Assembly: GCA_027704905.1 (NCBI GenBank)
Contig: CM051013.1
Coordinates: 15,230,254-15,294,253, forward strand
DNA length: 64,000 nucleotides
From: Muraenolepis orangiensis
Lineage: Eukaryota > Chordata > Actinopteri > Gadiformes > Muraenolepididae
Reading direction: 5' to 3'
Positions 39,614-54,081 of the stretch are shown in pieces. The position numbers and the translations under genes are program-made. The notes beneath the pieces were generated by a model that did not search any database, was not told where the DNA came from, and saw only the letters and a program-made list of their open reading frames with translations. Each line of letters opens with the position of its first letter. Position 1 is the stretch's first letter.

Positions 39614-39639
39614 CACACACACACACACACACACACACA
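39614..39639. repeat. (CA)n microsatellite
   Basis: A short CA tract of about 12 units. Confidence 0.9.
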
Positions 39640-40621
39640 AATAATAACACAAATAAAACAATAAAATATAAGACCTTCCCTGACAAGGAATTAGAAATAT
39701 TTTGGTTGTCTCGGAAAGGAGATACAGTGGGACAACAAATGTCTTACATTGCCGTCTATTAATCTGCTTTATAAGGGGAGTGAATCTGTCTAAAGCAAGT
39801 TATCTGTTGTCTTGTGCTCCTGTGTTTTCCTTCAGGATTCTACTTGTAAGTCAAAAAGTTTGTGGAGCAAATGTGAAGTTCATTGTCCCTATAGGCTTTC
39901 AGTGGAGTTCGTTTTTTGGTTAGCATTGATTAAATGCTTTTTCATTTGTATTGCTTTGCCATTTAGATTTATCTTATTTATTGTTAAAGCAAAGTGCTGA
40001 TGAAAAATAAATGCATTTGCTACAAATGTACAATATAGTAAAAACAACATTGTTACCCTCAATTTAATTTCCCCTATTTATTACAAGATGGCCAACTCAC
40101 TAATGAGCCATTTGTTGATTTATTTGGAGTTTGCCCATTTCAGACACCTCACACTTCATTATGGGGAAGAAAGACTTAGGCACAACAAAAGAAACATTAG
40201 CATAACAAGCTCTGAATTAACGTCCGTACCTGTAATGTATTCCTTCCTTGTATCATTGCAGACTTCGTCATTTCGGGGATTAGGTGGAGGAAATCATTTC
40301 AGATTCATCCTATGAAGCTGGGAGTTGGTTGACGAGACTCCTTTGAAGTCTACTTTGTGCCCTCTGGTTTGAAGAGCGGGAAGGAGATGGGTTAAAATTA
40401 CGATTAGCTCGCCGCTAAAAAGCCTTTATTTTTTGCGTCAACATTTATATTTGAGGGCATCCATATTTTGCAGGTCATTTCCTCTTCCAAATAAAACCAA
40501 CATACACCATTTCCCTGTTGAACCTTGAGAGTGGAATGTCTGTCAACATACTGTGTATGTGCTCCCTTTATAGTAAGAGGTCATGCATTTTAGAAAGTGT
40601 CTAAAGAGTTACAGAGATAGT

Positions 40622-40680
40622 CGATAGTTAGTTAGTAGTTAGTAGTAGTAGTAGTTAGGATGTATAGTAGTATACATCCT
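40622..40680. repeat. TAGT-rich repeat with 10-bp hairpin
   Basis: TAGT/TAG repeats are followed by AGGATGTATA, loop GTAG, TATACATCCT, a perfect hairpin at 40657-40680. Confidence 0.88.
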
Positions 40681-41569
40681 AGAGTAAATTGTATAACTTA
40701 AAGAATCATGTACAGTGAGTGAGTAAGGACATGGCAGAGTATACTTCAAGTTAAAGAGAGTGTGTATATATAGTGTATTTGGAGGTACTAGGGCAGTGCC
40801 CTTTCAATTGGTTTTAAACGTGCCTTTTCGGAACAGGGCCGATTGCTTGGCCTCTGGTGTTAGTGCTTGCAGCTTTCTGAAGAAACACTCATCCACACAT
40901 CTTCACACTCAACACTGCACTTCCTTGGGTCCTCAGCAATACACCCCAGTGTTTCACACATAATTAGAGTCTATTTGTGGTGATAACTGTCTTTAGAGCA
41001 TCAGTGTTGGACACATTTGTGGAGAGAAGGAATGCAAGAAAAAACAAAGAAATATAATGGAATACATGATCCAAAAGGCTTTTTTTTATGTTTTTGGTTT
41101 TCCACTAATATACACATATGTGGACTGACGAAACTGACTTTAATCTTTATTTTATACAGTGCATTGGCATGTGCATTGGACTAGATATTACTTTCTCGAG
41201 AGCCGCTCATCCAAACAACTTCACACTCGACACTGCACTTTGTTGGGTCCTCAGCAGTGGTGTAGTCGTCCACACATGAAAATTCGACAACTACTCTCTC
41301 ACCTTAGTATCTCAAGTAGTCTATGAGCTAGTCGTTTCTTTTGGCTCTTGCAACAGATACAGTAGTTCAGGCCACCGTTATGAATGCACATCATTTGTCA
41401 AGGGGCAGTTTGCAAACATTGCTGTTCCTCAGGGCTGCCAACGTTTCAGAAGTGAGACAAGTGCTTGAATTGGAGTAGAAAAGGTGCCAGTACCCAGGAC
41501 ACCACTGCTTACAGTAGGCTATTCACCATAGAGTTGAACTTTAGTCACACTCTTTGTGATTGTTGGCAT

Positions 41570-41586
41570 GGGGGGGGGGGGGGGGT
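41570..41586. repeat. Poly(G) run
   Basis: About 16 consecutive G. Confidence 0.9.
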
Positions 41587-41704
41587 AGTTCACACTGCTC
41601 ACATCGCATCATGTGGTGAAAAACCGGGACAATTTGGGAGTGAATGTTGAAAACCAGAACATGGTAAGGTAAGTGGTCACAGTTTCTGATGTATGCCTAC
41701 ATCT

Positions 41705-41975
41705 AAAAGCTCTACACACACAATGAAATGTGTTTCTCTGCATTTCACCCATCCTAGTATTAGGAGCAGAGGGCAGCTTTTGTATATACAGCTGCCTGGG
41801 GAGCAGTGTAGGGTTCTGGTGCCTTGCTCAAGGGCGCCTCCTCGGCAGTACCCAGGAGGTGAACTGGCACCTTTTTCCAAGTACCAGCTCTTACTCCGTC
41901 CATTTCGGGGACTTGATCCGGCAACCCTCCGGTTCCCAAGCCAAGTTCCAACAGAATGAGCTACTGCCTCCCCCA
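41705..41975 (-). mobile_element. tRNA-derived SINE (family A), near full length
   Basis: Read on the minus strand from about 41975 it has GGCAGTAGCTCATTCTG (A box) and GGATCAAGTCC (B box). A body follows with CCCTTGAGCAAGGCACCAGA and CTGCCCTCTGCTCCTAATAC, and a 3' end GGGTGAAATGCAGAGAAACA that I recognise from widespread teleost SINEs. The apparent 141-codon minus-strand frame over it is not a gene. Confidence 0.75.
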
Positions 41976-42536
41976 TTAAAAACATTTGTTTTGGGGGGGT
42001 GTAGTGCGAGACACTAATTGTACGTAGGCACAACACAATGTTTTCCAAGCAGACTTGTGGCAAAACAGCGTGAGAAGTAGTTGATGGTGGTGTGCGTCTC
42101 ACGCTGTCAAACTACGTGACAGTTGGCAACTCTGTGCTGGAATGTCTCTCCATGATGGTTGTTGAGAAAACAGGACAGACACACATGTATACATATACCC
42201 ACAGAGTCCCCTGCCATTCTAGTTAGATATTGTAGAGATGTTATCTGGGGTATTTTGTATGTGTAGTGAGCTAGTATACGGAGCATGCTCTGAGAGCTAG
42301 TAAAGAGAGGACGTTAGTATACATTTTATTAATTCGGAGGGTTGCCATGTAGAATGAACTAAAGTGTGTAAAGTCAGTATATTTCCAGTAATTATGTAAA
42401 GTGAGTCTATAGAGATGATATTTCAAGAGAGAGTATAGCGGTATAGTACATGTTGAATATTATTAGAGGGAATAGACCAGCCTCCTCCATCCAGCGTGTG
42501 ACCACCAGACGCTCCCCACAGAGACTATCCACCATC

Positions 42537-42643
<107 letters not shown>

Positions 42644-42716
42644 TGCCTGCACCGCTTCTCTCCTCTCCTCTCCTTCTCAGCCCTCAGCTCCACACAGAAC
42701 CAGCCGCCTACGCTCA

Positions 42717-42718
<2 letters not shown>

Positions 42719-42762
<44 letters not shown>

Positions 42763-42776
42763 ACACACACACACAA
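42719..42776. repeat. (GT)n(AC)n palindromic junction
   Basis: About 20 GT units run directly into eight or so AC units, so the sequence inverts on itself and can extrude as a hairpin. Confidence 0.95.
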
Positions 42777-42849
42777 ATGCACATTTGTAGACTCAAGATA
42801 CATACACAAACAGATATACCGGCATAGATGTATATACAAGCATAGATGT

Positions 42850-43314
<465 letters not shown>

Positions 43315-43557
43315 TAGTCACAAGCATAGACACAGGCAAACACACTGGCACACAAAGTCTGATGCTGGGCTCATGCCCGCTGGTGAACGAGTGTTCATAT
43401 GTTGTAAAGGACAAGAATGAAATGAGCTTACTTCCATCTTCTTCATCCCACTTTTTGTTTTTTTTGGGACCGAAGGTAATATGCCTTCTTTTTCAGTGTG
43501 CTGTTTAAATGTAAAGGATGTGCCATCTGTAACACATAGATAGTACTGGCCTCGACC

Positions 43558-43560
43558 ACC

Positions 43561-43600
<40 letters not shown>

Positions 43601-43629
43601 CCACCACAACAACAACAACAACCACAACA
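43558..43629. repeat. (CAA)n trinucleotide repeat
   Basis: CAA units with two CCACCA/CCACAA interruptions. Confidence 0.95.
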
Positions 43630-44126
43630 GGCACGTTATGTCCTGTGAAAACGGTAAGGAGCTTACTTGGTGAATACTGCTGAAGAGAAACAACCGTAGC
43701 AGTAGGAAGGTGGGAGTGGATGGATTGTCCTTTATCTGAGAATTGCTTCATTTTGCCCTTCATGCATTCGAGCGTACACAACCACCACCACATCACAGTT
43801 GTCGTGGTCCCGAGTCCGAAATACAGATACAAAAAAATAATAATGTTTGTTTTTGTTTCGCTTCTCTTGTTTTTTTTTAGTGGTCACTTTCTTTCCAGTT
43901 TTTGAGATGACAGATAGAAAGCACAGTGACACGTCGTATTGTCCTGAATCTGGGGGGCACTTGGGGGGGGAGGGGGGTCCTCTAGTAAAACTAGAGGGCC
44001 GTATCTAGATCCGTATCAGATCCGTATCTAGTTAAGCGTTTATTGGCCCATAAGTAATTTAACCACCAAGTGGTCCAATGTCCAATTCCGTAGATTCACT
44101 TTTGGAGTTGTCTTGTTGTCTTGTAA

Positions 44127-44160
44127 GTGGTCACAGTTTCTCATGCATGCATACATCTAA
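44127..44160 (-). mobile_element. SINE family A 3'-flank fragment
   Basis: The bases TAAGTGGTCACAGTTTCT and a following CATACATCTAAAA are nearly identical to 41673-41707 at the 3' side of the SINE at 41705-41975. It is either a very short SINE remnant or a shared downstream repeat. Confidence 0.45.
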
Positions 44161-44180
44161 AAAAAAAGTTGTCTTAACAG

Positions 44181-44182
<2 letters not shown>

Positions 44183-44214
<32 letters not shown>

Positions 44215-44216
44215 AG
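44183..44216. repeat. (CTAA)n tetranucleotide repeat
   Basis: About eight ACTA/CTAA units. Confidence 0.93.
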
Positions 44217-44731
44217 ACAGACAAATTGGGGTGAAAACATAACCTCCGACTGTTAAAATTTGCATCAATTATCTCTTGAGCGGAAAAAACGTGCACCAAC
44301 ACGTGCTCCCCTCCCCTCAACCATGTTCCGTTTGTGAGGGGGACGGGGATGTGAATCAGACATTCAATCACATTATGATTCTACATGATTGAATGCGTCA
44401 AAGAAATCCCGTCTTCCAACCGCCACGGGTCGTCCTCTCCTTCAGCGAGTGCACCAGTCGTCTCCTTTTTTTTAAGCACTCGTCTAATAAACAACCCGTG
44501 ACCCCCCGAAGGGTAAGTTGACGCATTTTCGACAAACATACGGCAAGCTTTGACTCCTCAACACGTTTATCTTCGTCGGTCGACAGGTTGCGTTGCGTTT
44601 TTTTTTTAATAACCTCAGCAGTTATTATCGATTGATGACACCCCGAGTAGATAGATAAGAGTGGATATACAGCGACGTCCCCTTTTGAGATGAATACGAA
44701 CACAAATGCCACCATGGTTTTCCCCAACGCT

Positions 44732-44837
<106 letters not shown>

Positions 44838-45272
44838 CTTTTGTTTGTTTGTTGATCATTTGTCTCATTATCTGATTAACCGTGTTAATCCTTTTTCCTT
44901 TTGCTAATCATCATTAGCGATGCCTGGTGGTAATTGACCGCTATATACGGTATACACTGTAAACATCTACAAAATGATTTCACGAGGAACAAGGCTATTA
45001 TCAAACGCAATTACAGTAGTGATAAAAACGTCTGGTGATTGTGAAATTATAACCCGCCGCATATTGCGAAACGTATCTGCCGCGCGGAATTACATGCTAA
45101 TATAAGCTATCCGACGCCGATGGATGAAAGGAGACGCCATAATCATCCCATTACCACACGTGGAGAAAGAATACACAGATCTCTTAACAATGTAATGTTC
45201 AGAGTCATACTGTCATCATGCTGTGGCTCTGTCGTTACAGTATTATATGAAAGGGGAACTTGCCTACCCGTG

Positions 45273-45404
<132 letters not shown>

Positions 45405-45625
45405 CGTTTGTTGTCTTTGAATGGAGTATCATCATGAAATGAAGATTTCGACTTATTGTGATAGCCAGTTTTATAGCTCTAATGAATCAAGATATGCCCT
45501 CAAAAGGTAGTGTGGCTCATCCTAGGACATGGTCCACCGCCTGGGGACACTGACCACATCTCTGCGGTTCATTGGCTTATTAATCGCAATCTTGCAAAAA
45601 ATACAGAATACAATCAGTGTTGTGG

Positions 45626-45745
45626 GTGACTCCAGTCACTGGCCCGAGGTTCTGGGTTCCACCCCCCATGTCCAGAGCAGAACCTGTCAGGATCCTTGAG
45701 CAACATGCCCTGACCCCCCTACCTGCGCTTTAACCACTTGTATCA
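45626..45745 (+). mobile_element. tRNA-derived SINE (family B), second copy
   Basis: It contains GTTCTGGGTTCCACCCCCCATG in the B-box position, then AGGATCCTTGAGCAACATGCC and a C-rich segment, matching the copy at 29103-29290. The A-box end is diverged. Confidence 0.6.
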
Positions 45746-46159
45746 GAATTAATAACTGAGAGTCGTAGTATGCGGAATATTCAACAAGGAGGTAATTGGG
45801 GGGCCTTTACTTTGACAGCGTTTACATGTCTGCGAGCTGATTGGACCCACAGGCAGTGAGGTGCAGTCGTATGTAGGACACTTCAGAACACTATGCATCC
45901 AGAATCCCCTTTCTGTATCCATTGTCATGGAATGATAACAATATAGTGATTTATTTTTACTCTGGTTATATGCCTTTAGAATATCCTCCTGACTATATGA
46001 TATATGATATACATATAGCATATGTATTATACATTTTGAATAATATAATAATAAGAGATATAGTTATTTACGTATCCATCACAGCTATGTCCCTTCCGGA
46101 AAGGTCTCAGGCCACAACAAGGCCAGTTTATCATAAAGCACTACCGTAATCCCCAGTGT

Positions 46160-46375
46160 TTCGGAAGCCATTTTCATATGAAAATGCACATCGGAGCAGA
46201 CTGAAGGACACCGGGGCGTCTGGACGAGCAAGAACTCTCCGGTAAAACGGTGTCACCGTGGCGATGGCTGCGCCGCCTAGCCTACCTGGAGGAGGTGAAG
46301 CCGCGTGGGAGCCCGGGAAAGTCATCGCTATGGAAACAAGCGTAATACTCGGCGCGGGGGAAGGAAAAACACAGG
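46160..46375. other. CpG-dense unique block
   Basis: CpG is frequent here compared with flanking DNA. No exon or TATA pairing was found. It could be an orphan CpG island or unmethylated regulatory DNA. Confidence 0.3.
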
Positions 46376-46389
46376 CGTACATAACTTAG

Positions 46390-46735
<346 letters not shown>

Positions 46736-47089
46736 TGGACAGAATGTTCTAATTGATTGGTCGATATTGCAGATACGAATAAAACATGAGAGAGGAGAAA
46801 CTTGTTCCATTTTTCTTTCTGTGTGTGTGCGTGCATGCGTGCGTACGTGCGTGCATGTGTGTGTGTGTGTGTGCTGTCTGTGTGGCATTCAGCCACAGTC
46901 TGTCTATCCATGTCTCCATCGAGCTATCTATCCGACGTTATACTATCTTTCTATATATCTGAACATGTCAAAGCAACAGACGTTACAATCTGTGTAGTCT
47001 CTACATGCTGTCTCGATGTTCAAAATAAGCTGTTACCAGAGATACTGGAGTCTGCTACCGTGTTGTTCCTATCTCTTCTGTTACATAAC

Positions 47090-47709
<620 letters not shown>

Positions 47710-48039
47710 AAAAAAGCTCAACTTTTATTGGCAAGTCGTCTTAAACTCACCGCAATATCCTTTTTATTTGATTAAAGGAGAAAGCAGTGTCTGGTCGGCG
47801 TGCCTCTAGAGTGCCTTTGTTTTCTAGCGTATTGACGGAGCCCAATAAAAATCATTGTTATTCAAATGACTAGGGGTTTATAATGGCATTAACCTTTTGT
47901 TTGTTTGTGTTATGACAATAACACCCGGAGCAGCTAGATAACCCACTTCATCCAGGAATCAGGCTCCTATTTTTTGTTTCAAGCCGAATATCATAAGACA
48001 AACCCAAAACAAACCCAATGTCTCCCGGAAGATCTGATT

Positions 48040-48570
48040 CACTCTGGAAATTGGAGCGACACTTTGCCCAAATAACCGGCCCGATTGCAGATAACCACCA
48101 CGGAGCCCAGAGTGACCGGCCCGCGGTCGGGTGGATGGTGAGGGCTAACGCGACCAATCCCACACATGATTGGGTCTGAGACGGAGCGCCATGAGATATC
48201 AATGGCGGTGGAAAGAGTAGAGAGGGCTGAGAGAAGGGTCATGAATTGTGTAACCGCCACACGCAATTGTCCGTTCTCTCTGGCTTTCCTGCGTGCACGC
48301 CTCGCACGCAACAGACCCCGGAGCGAGAAGAATAAGAAGAACAAAACGAGAACAAGGATATCCAAACCACGTAACAAAAAAGGCGGGTTTTCTTCCGTCT
48401 ATCGGAAGATAGACTCTCTCTCTCTCTCAATAATGACACACGTTGTGTGTTGAGACCACCTGGTAACCAGGTTACAACATTGTGAGAGACTAAAGGATTG
48501 GATTTTGACAATATTTCATGGTGGACCGACTCAGTTCAGGGGAACTGGCGCGGCGGGGCCAACTGGCGCG
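48040..48570. other. CpG-enriched stretch, no gene seen
   Basis: Clusters of CpG occur at 48075-48160 and 48545-48575. Open frames on both strands are short and unrecognised. Confidence 0.25.
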
Positions 48571-49726
48571 CTAAGACATCCGATAAATCCGACCAAAATG
48601 GCACATTGTGAGTGGCCCTTTTACAGTAGTTACTCACGGCCATCTTGTCATCTCCTGGTCATTCTCAGATAACTCTGCCCCCAGCAGGTGTGTATGACAT
48701 ATTTGTGTTCCTCTGAAGCAGTACTAATGGATAACCCTCCCGGATAGGTTTTTTTTAGGTGGTCTAAAAATCACTTTTCTTGCCGAGCAATAAATTAAAT
48801 GTCACTGAGCGGGAGTTAAGACAATTTGTCGCTGAACTTTTCCTCTTCCTCCTAAGTAACGCTTAAGTTGGCATTTGGAAATGACATGACCCTTGAAGTC
48901 CCTTTTCCATACACAGTCCGCTAGCCTGTCCTCGTCAGCTGGCCCCGGAGGTCTGCACAGCTCATAAGAGTCCATGGGTTGATTTAAACAGCGTTATTAA
49001 CGCAATAATTAGCTCTACACTCGCTCCGTCTTTTGAGAAACTTTGATGTTGTCTTTATCCCTGAAATCCCTTGCACACTTCTGCAACATTTGCTGCAAGG
49101 CCGTACATAGGGTGTCAAATTTGATTATTTTGGGTTGCTTAGCTATGTAGCATGCTTGGGTATTTTCATGCTAGGTTACTAAGCATGTTTTATTACTAAG
49201 CATGGTACTAAGGGTACTTAGTGTGTTTGGGTACTTATCAGCTAACGCAAAACAGCCCCTGATGTGAGCCATCCCAGTGTAAATTAAAGTGACATCAACA
49301 AAACCAATGGTGGTTTTTTTTCTGCTTTGACCGGCGTACCGCTTGTGATTGGTCTATAAATGGACTAATCACAGAGGCGGTTGTTCTGAACACAACGACT
49401 CATACATGTACGTAACACTCACGATGCTACACCACACAACACCCATCCGCCAGTCCCACATCACCCAGCCATGGATACAGGAGCTGGACAGCAGGGCCTG
49501 GGGGTACCCAGCAGGCACCCAGCCTATCTCTTCTTTCTCGCTGTCTCGCTCTTCAACCATCGCTCCACACCGCCTCAGTGGGATGGGTCGCAAACCCAAT
49601 CAGGTTCTTCACTGACTCAAATCCGATTAGTCTAATACGATTGGAGAGCCGAAGATAAAAACCAATCACAGCTCACGCTATAACCGATCGCGCCGGAGTC
49701 ACGTTTATATTGAGTCAGTTGACAGA

Positions 49727-49795
49727 TGTTTTTATCCAAAGGGACTCACTAGCGAGGCTGTGAAACAATCAAAGCGTACAATCAACATTTGAGTA
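49727..49795 (+). repeat. Possible fragment of a dispersed teleost repeat
   Basis: GACAGATGTTTTTATCCAAA with a following GGGACTCAC resembles a very common fish motif (ttatccaaagcgactta). It is a short match only. Confidence 0.3.
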
Positions 49796-50784
49796 GTCCT
49801 TAAGTACACAGAATAAGGTGGGGAGATTTCGAGGAAGCTATGTTTATCTTATTTCTAAAAAAGTGATAAAACAACGAAGCAAGTCACTGGGGAGATATTT
49901 TTTTGAACATATGGAGAGATTGTGCCAATCCCATGGCACTAGATGGTTCATTCCACCTTCGAGTGTCACACATGAAGACACTCATATGAAGGACCGAGAG
50001 CCAGACAGGAACACAGGACGTTTAATGGTTTTGTTTTACCCAAATAATAAAATTACAGGTACTGTGAAGAAATGCCAAAAATGTGTACTGAAATTAAAAC
50101 GTGACTTCCCAACTTAATGACACATGTGGTGAGTTGAACACTAACAACAATCCATTAAAGACAGCCATTAAAACAAGTCTTTCCATTCCCGGGGCCCGCC
50201 CTCATGAGCCACATGAAATGGTATCAACCAACTTAAGCAGCCACACCTGTAGTCAACCCCAGCTGCCGTGTGACTCCAGGCCTCAGCAGAGGTAAACTAC
50301 GAATGAAGGTTACTTAAAATCAAAGATATGGGTTCTCATAATCTGAACTGGATTGTGTATGTGCATTATGTATGTTAAACTAAATGCAAGTCAAACATGT
50401 GTGGCTGGAACCCCAGCCCTGTCATGAGGACAACATGGCTTTAAGTCACTGCAACGGTTAGGGTCATCATCCTATGTCAATGTGTACATACAATGAACCC
50501 ATGTGATGGACTGCAAACAAGCATTCGTGGTGAGCATTTGGTTGGTTACTCCACTTTTCACTGGGGTGCTTCACAAACACTGCAGGGTTGTTTTAGGAAT
50601 GAGTAAATATACACAGAGGCCACGAGGCATCGTGGTGTTTGTGTTGACGAACCTCTGCCAACAAGTGGAGAATACTTTATCAGCTGCTGATAACACAAAT
50701 CCTGGAAAGGCCACTGCGTGTCTGCGCTTCCCAAAGATATAATATATTGTTGAAGGTCTCGTTTTACAACCATTGAAAATATGA

Positions 50785-51168
50785 CTATGTTAAATAGTAG
50801 TCCCACCTGAATATGCAGCAGAAGTACTGCCTTTTATTCACACCGGTCCTGTCAGGAATCCTCCCTCTGCCTTTGTTCAAGTAAGGATTCTTGTGTTGGT
50901 GTGACACGTATAGAGAGAACATTACACTTTTAGTGAGAAAGTTGGCCACAAAATCCTCTGTATCAACAAAGTTTTGCTCCTGCACAAAGTAAAGAGGTGA
51001 TGTTCCTTTCTGTCCATTTTTTTTCTGGAGCTCCTTTTCCGTGTGATTCATGGCTTTCTGTTTACACACTGGCTTATGTGGCTCATAGTAATAAATAAAA
51101 GGAGAGGGATGGTTTTCATTAACATTGCGCAGCAATCCAAACACGGAGAATGGGTTTAAAATGACCAT
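50785..51168 (-). other. Unrecognised 127-codon open frame
   Basis: The frame lacks low complexity and reads MVILNPFSVFGLLRN at its start and RRTG-like basic residues late. A donor-like TTCAG|GTGGGA lies near its 3' end (last exon base 50807). A stop codon sits directly upstream of the ATG and I find no acceptor. No known family is recognised; it may be chance. Confidence 0.2.
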
Positions 51169-51999
51169 GGATCAGGGTCCACCATGGGTCCTCCCTAAAT
51201 AGATATGTGCACATTCAACGACCACTAGTTAATTCCACAAACAACAACAAAAAATTGCAAACATGAGTAATGCATGTGGATGTTAACAAATACTTTTAAA
51301 TTAAAAGGACAATTGCCATGTTGAACATCTAAGCTTTGTCTTAACTTTAACAGGTGGATGGTATTCTGATCGAAACAAGTATACCTACTCAGATTCAGGG
51401 CTTCTGTACTGGGGCTTTGCCAAAGTACAAATATACAGGGGGATATATCTAACGTGAGAATGTATTATCACATACAGGTACAACGTATCAACATACTCCA
51501 AGCTCCAAACTATTTACATTCATCAAGTGATCCACAATCCTGCACTCAGTCTATCCTCCTCCCTCAGGTCCCCTGGTTCCATCTCCGCCACCACCAAGCC
51601 TCCTCCCTTCTTCCGGTCTTTCTCACCAAGCACATAAATGGGATTCAAGACAGGTGATTCCAATGATTGATCCTCCCTCCTCTCTCTAACACATTGCTTT
51701 CCTCTGGCCTGTTAAAGCCCAACACCAGCCGTGGTGTTTTGCCTGGCACTTTGCTGATTGGCAGATCACTTCTCCCGGACAGGGTCTGCTGTCAAATAAG
51801 CTGGTTGTATTCCACTATTTTTAGCTAACGGCTAACTAAACATGTCGGCGAAAAACTAAGAGGAGAGGCCATGCTGTTATAAAATCACTTCTGGTTTATC
51901 ACAGAGAAGTGAGAGAGAACCGGGGGTGAGGAAAAAATGACAAAACTCCTAAGGCTATGAAATCACACCTACGTGGAAGCTTGATGTGGGTCATACTTA

Positions 52000-52510
52000 T
52001 GAAACCGGGGTGTTTGATGGCCAGTCAAGAGGCACTGGGTTCAATCCCCCCATGTCCATGGCCTGTGGTCATAAACAGTTAACCACTGTCTCACGGACCG
52101 CATGTTTTTTGCTCCTGCTTCATGTCTGGCAAGCCACGGGAAGAAGAGCTGGCCTTCTGCATGTGTCTCACATCGTCCTCTGCTTGTTCGGAAGGGCAGA
52201 GAGCATAAGGCGACGACGCCCAGACAGGGATTGGTAAGTGGTCAGACATCTGCGAGAGAGCGTGGGGCAGATGGAGTGATGTACCCTTTTGCTGCACTGA
52301 ATGTCATTGGCTGGCTTTTCCTTGTCTCCTCGCGTCGCCTTGTTGGAGCAGACAGCTGAATAGGAGCCCGAAGCTGGAGGAGTGGAGGGCCTGTCACTGG
52401 CCAGAGCCCGTGGTAGGAAGGAGGTGGCACTGGAGAGATCTCTGCACTCGTGACTACCTATAGGCATCCCTGAGCGAGATGCCCTAACGGTGACGCTAAA
52501 TGACTGAATA
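52000..52510 (+). mobile_element. SINE family B copy split by an insertion
   Basis: The head with CACTGGGTTCAATCCCCCCATG lies at 52036-52057, and the tail ATAGGCATCCCTGAGCGAGATGCCCTAA with GCTAAATGACTGAAT lies at 52461-52510. In the copy at 29103 these parts are adjacent. About 385 bases (roughly 52066-52450) therefore appear inserted. The insert has no recognised termini. Confidence 0.5.
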
Positions 52511-53259
52511 TTATATATATATTCGATTTATAACAATTTTTGAAGCGCTTGAAATTAGGAATGCTAATGTAACACCCCCTGTGTGTGTGTGCGTGGGTGT
52601 GACTTTTTATTAATAACTTTGGTGATTGAAAAGCCAACATTTGAAACACACAAGTGCTCTGCCTTTTCCATAAAACAAACAGCAAGGAACATTTAGCCAG
52701 CCGGTTTTTGAATCCAACTTAATACTGTTAATATTATTTTATGGATTAAATTAAGATTCTATATCTCCAAATCTGGCCGCCGGGTTAAATAAAGGTGTTC
52801 AATATAATTAAAATAAATCCCAAATATTTAGCCTTAGATTATGCATAAGTACATTTCAAAATGATATTTTCCATCCATTTCTAGACCCGTACTTCTGTAA
52901 CCCTTTTTTTTTATTTGGTCTTCAAAAAAAAGTTAATTTGATATTTATTTTAATATATAGGCGAAATAATTATTATTCTGTCATTTTAAAATAGGGCAAA
53001 ACTCCACCTGCCCAATGGGGGGACAGTGGGAAGAGGCGGAGAAGAAAGAAACGTGTGCATGACGACTAGTTGGGGAGAAAGCGATAACAGCTAAGTGTTT
53101 ATTCCTGCCTGACTCCCTCCTCCTCTCATTTGGAGGCTTCTGTTGGAGGCAAGGCAATAACGGCAGATTAGCAGTCGCAGAGCTTCATCTGGGGGAGCGA
53201 GGAAACGTGGAGCAATGCGTTCTGGACCGTTCCTCTGCAAATGTTTTCCTTTACAGAGG

Positions 53260-53265
<6 letters not shown>

Positions 53266-53317
<52 letters not shown>

Positions 53318-53338
53318 GTCTCTCGCTCTCTCTCTCTG
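53266..53338. repeat. (CT)n microsatellite
   Basis: CT tract with TTTCT and CGCT interruptions. Confidence 0.95.
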
Positions 53339-53393
53339 CTTCATTGTCCTTCGCATTCTCCCTCCACACCCTCCATATTCCATATTCCGCTAC

Positions 53394-53635
<242 letters not shown>

Positions 53636-53796
53636 TACACTCACTTTTACGGCTCTTCTGAGGGACAATTTGTGTGCTGGGGCCTGAGTTTTATTTGCAG
53701 GAGCCCAGCGAAGGGTAGGAGAGGACATTAAATGAAAGCCATTAATCACCTCGCAGGCTCCCTGAGATAATTGTGAGGAAAGAGAGTGAGGCTGGA

Positions 53797-53915
53797 GGGG
53801 GGGGGGGGGGGGGGGGAGAGAGAGAGAGCACACACATAACCGGTTGAGAGAGAAAGAGAGAACGAGAGAGAGAGAGAGAGAGACTGGGGGAGAGGGAGCA
53901 CACAAGAGACTGCGG

Positions 53916-53983
<68 letters not shown>

Positions 53984-54007
53984 GAGAGAGGTAGAGAGAG
54001 GTAGAGA

Positions 54008-54049
<42 letters not shown>

Positions 54050-54081
54050 GAGAGAGAGAGAGAGGTAGAGAGAGAGAGAGA
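53797..54081. repeat. Poly(G) plus (GA)n and GGTAGAGA repeat
   Basis: A G run of about 19 is followed by GA tracts. GAGAGAGGTA units recur around 53980-54070. Confidence 0.95.

Noticed and set aside
41677..42102. 141-residue minus-strand ORF
   Set aside because: It overlies a tRNA-derived SINE, with the A and B boxes translated as GEAVAHSVG and similar residues.
48166..48453. Arg/Lys-rich plus-strand ORF
   Set aside because: It ends in a CT run and has no recognisable domain. The basic composition comes from an A-rich segment.
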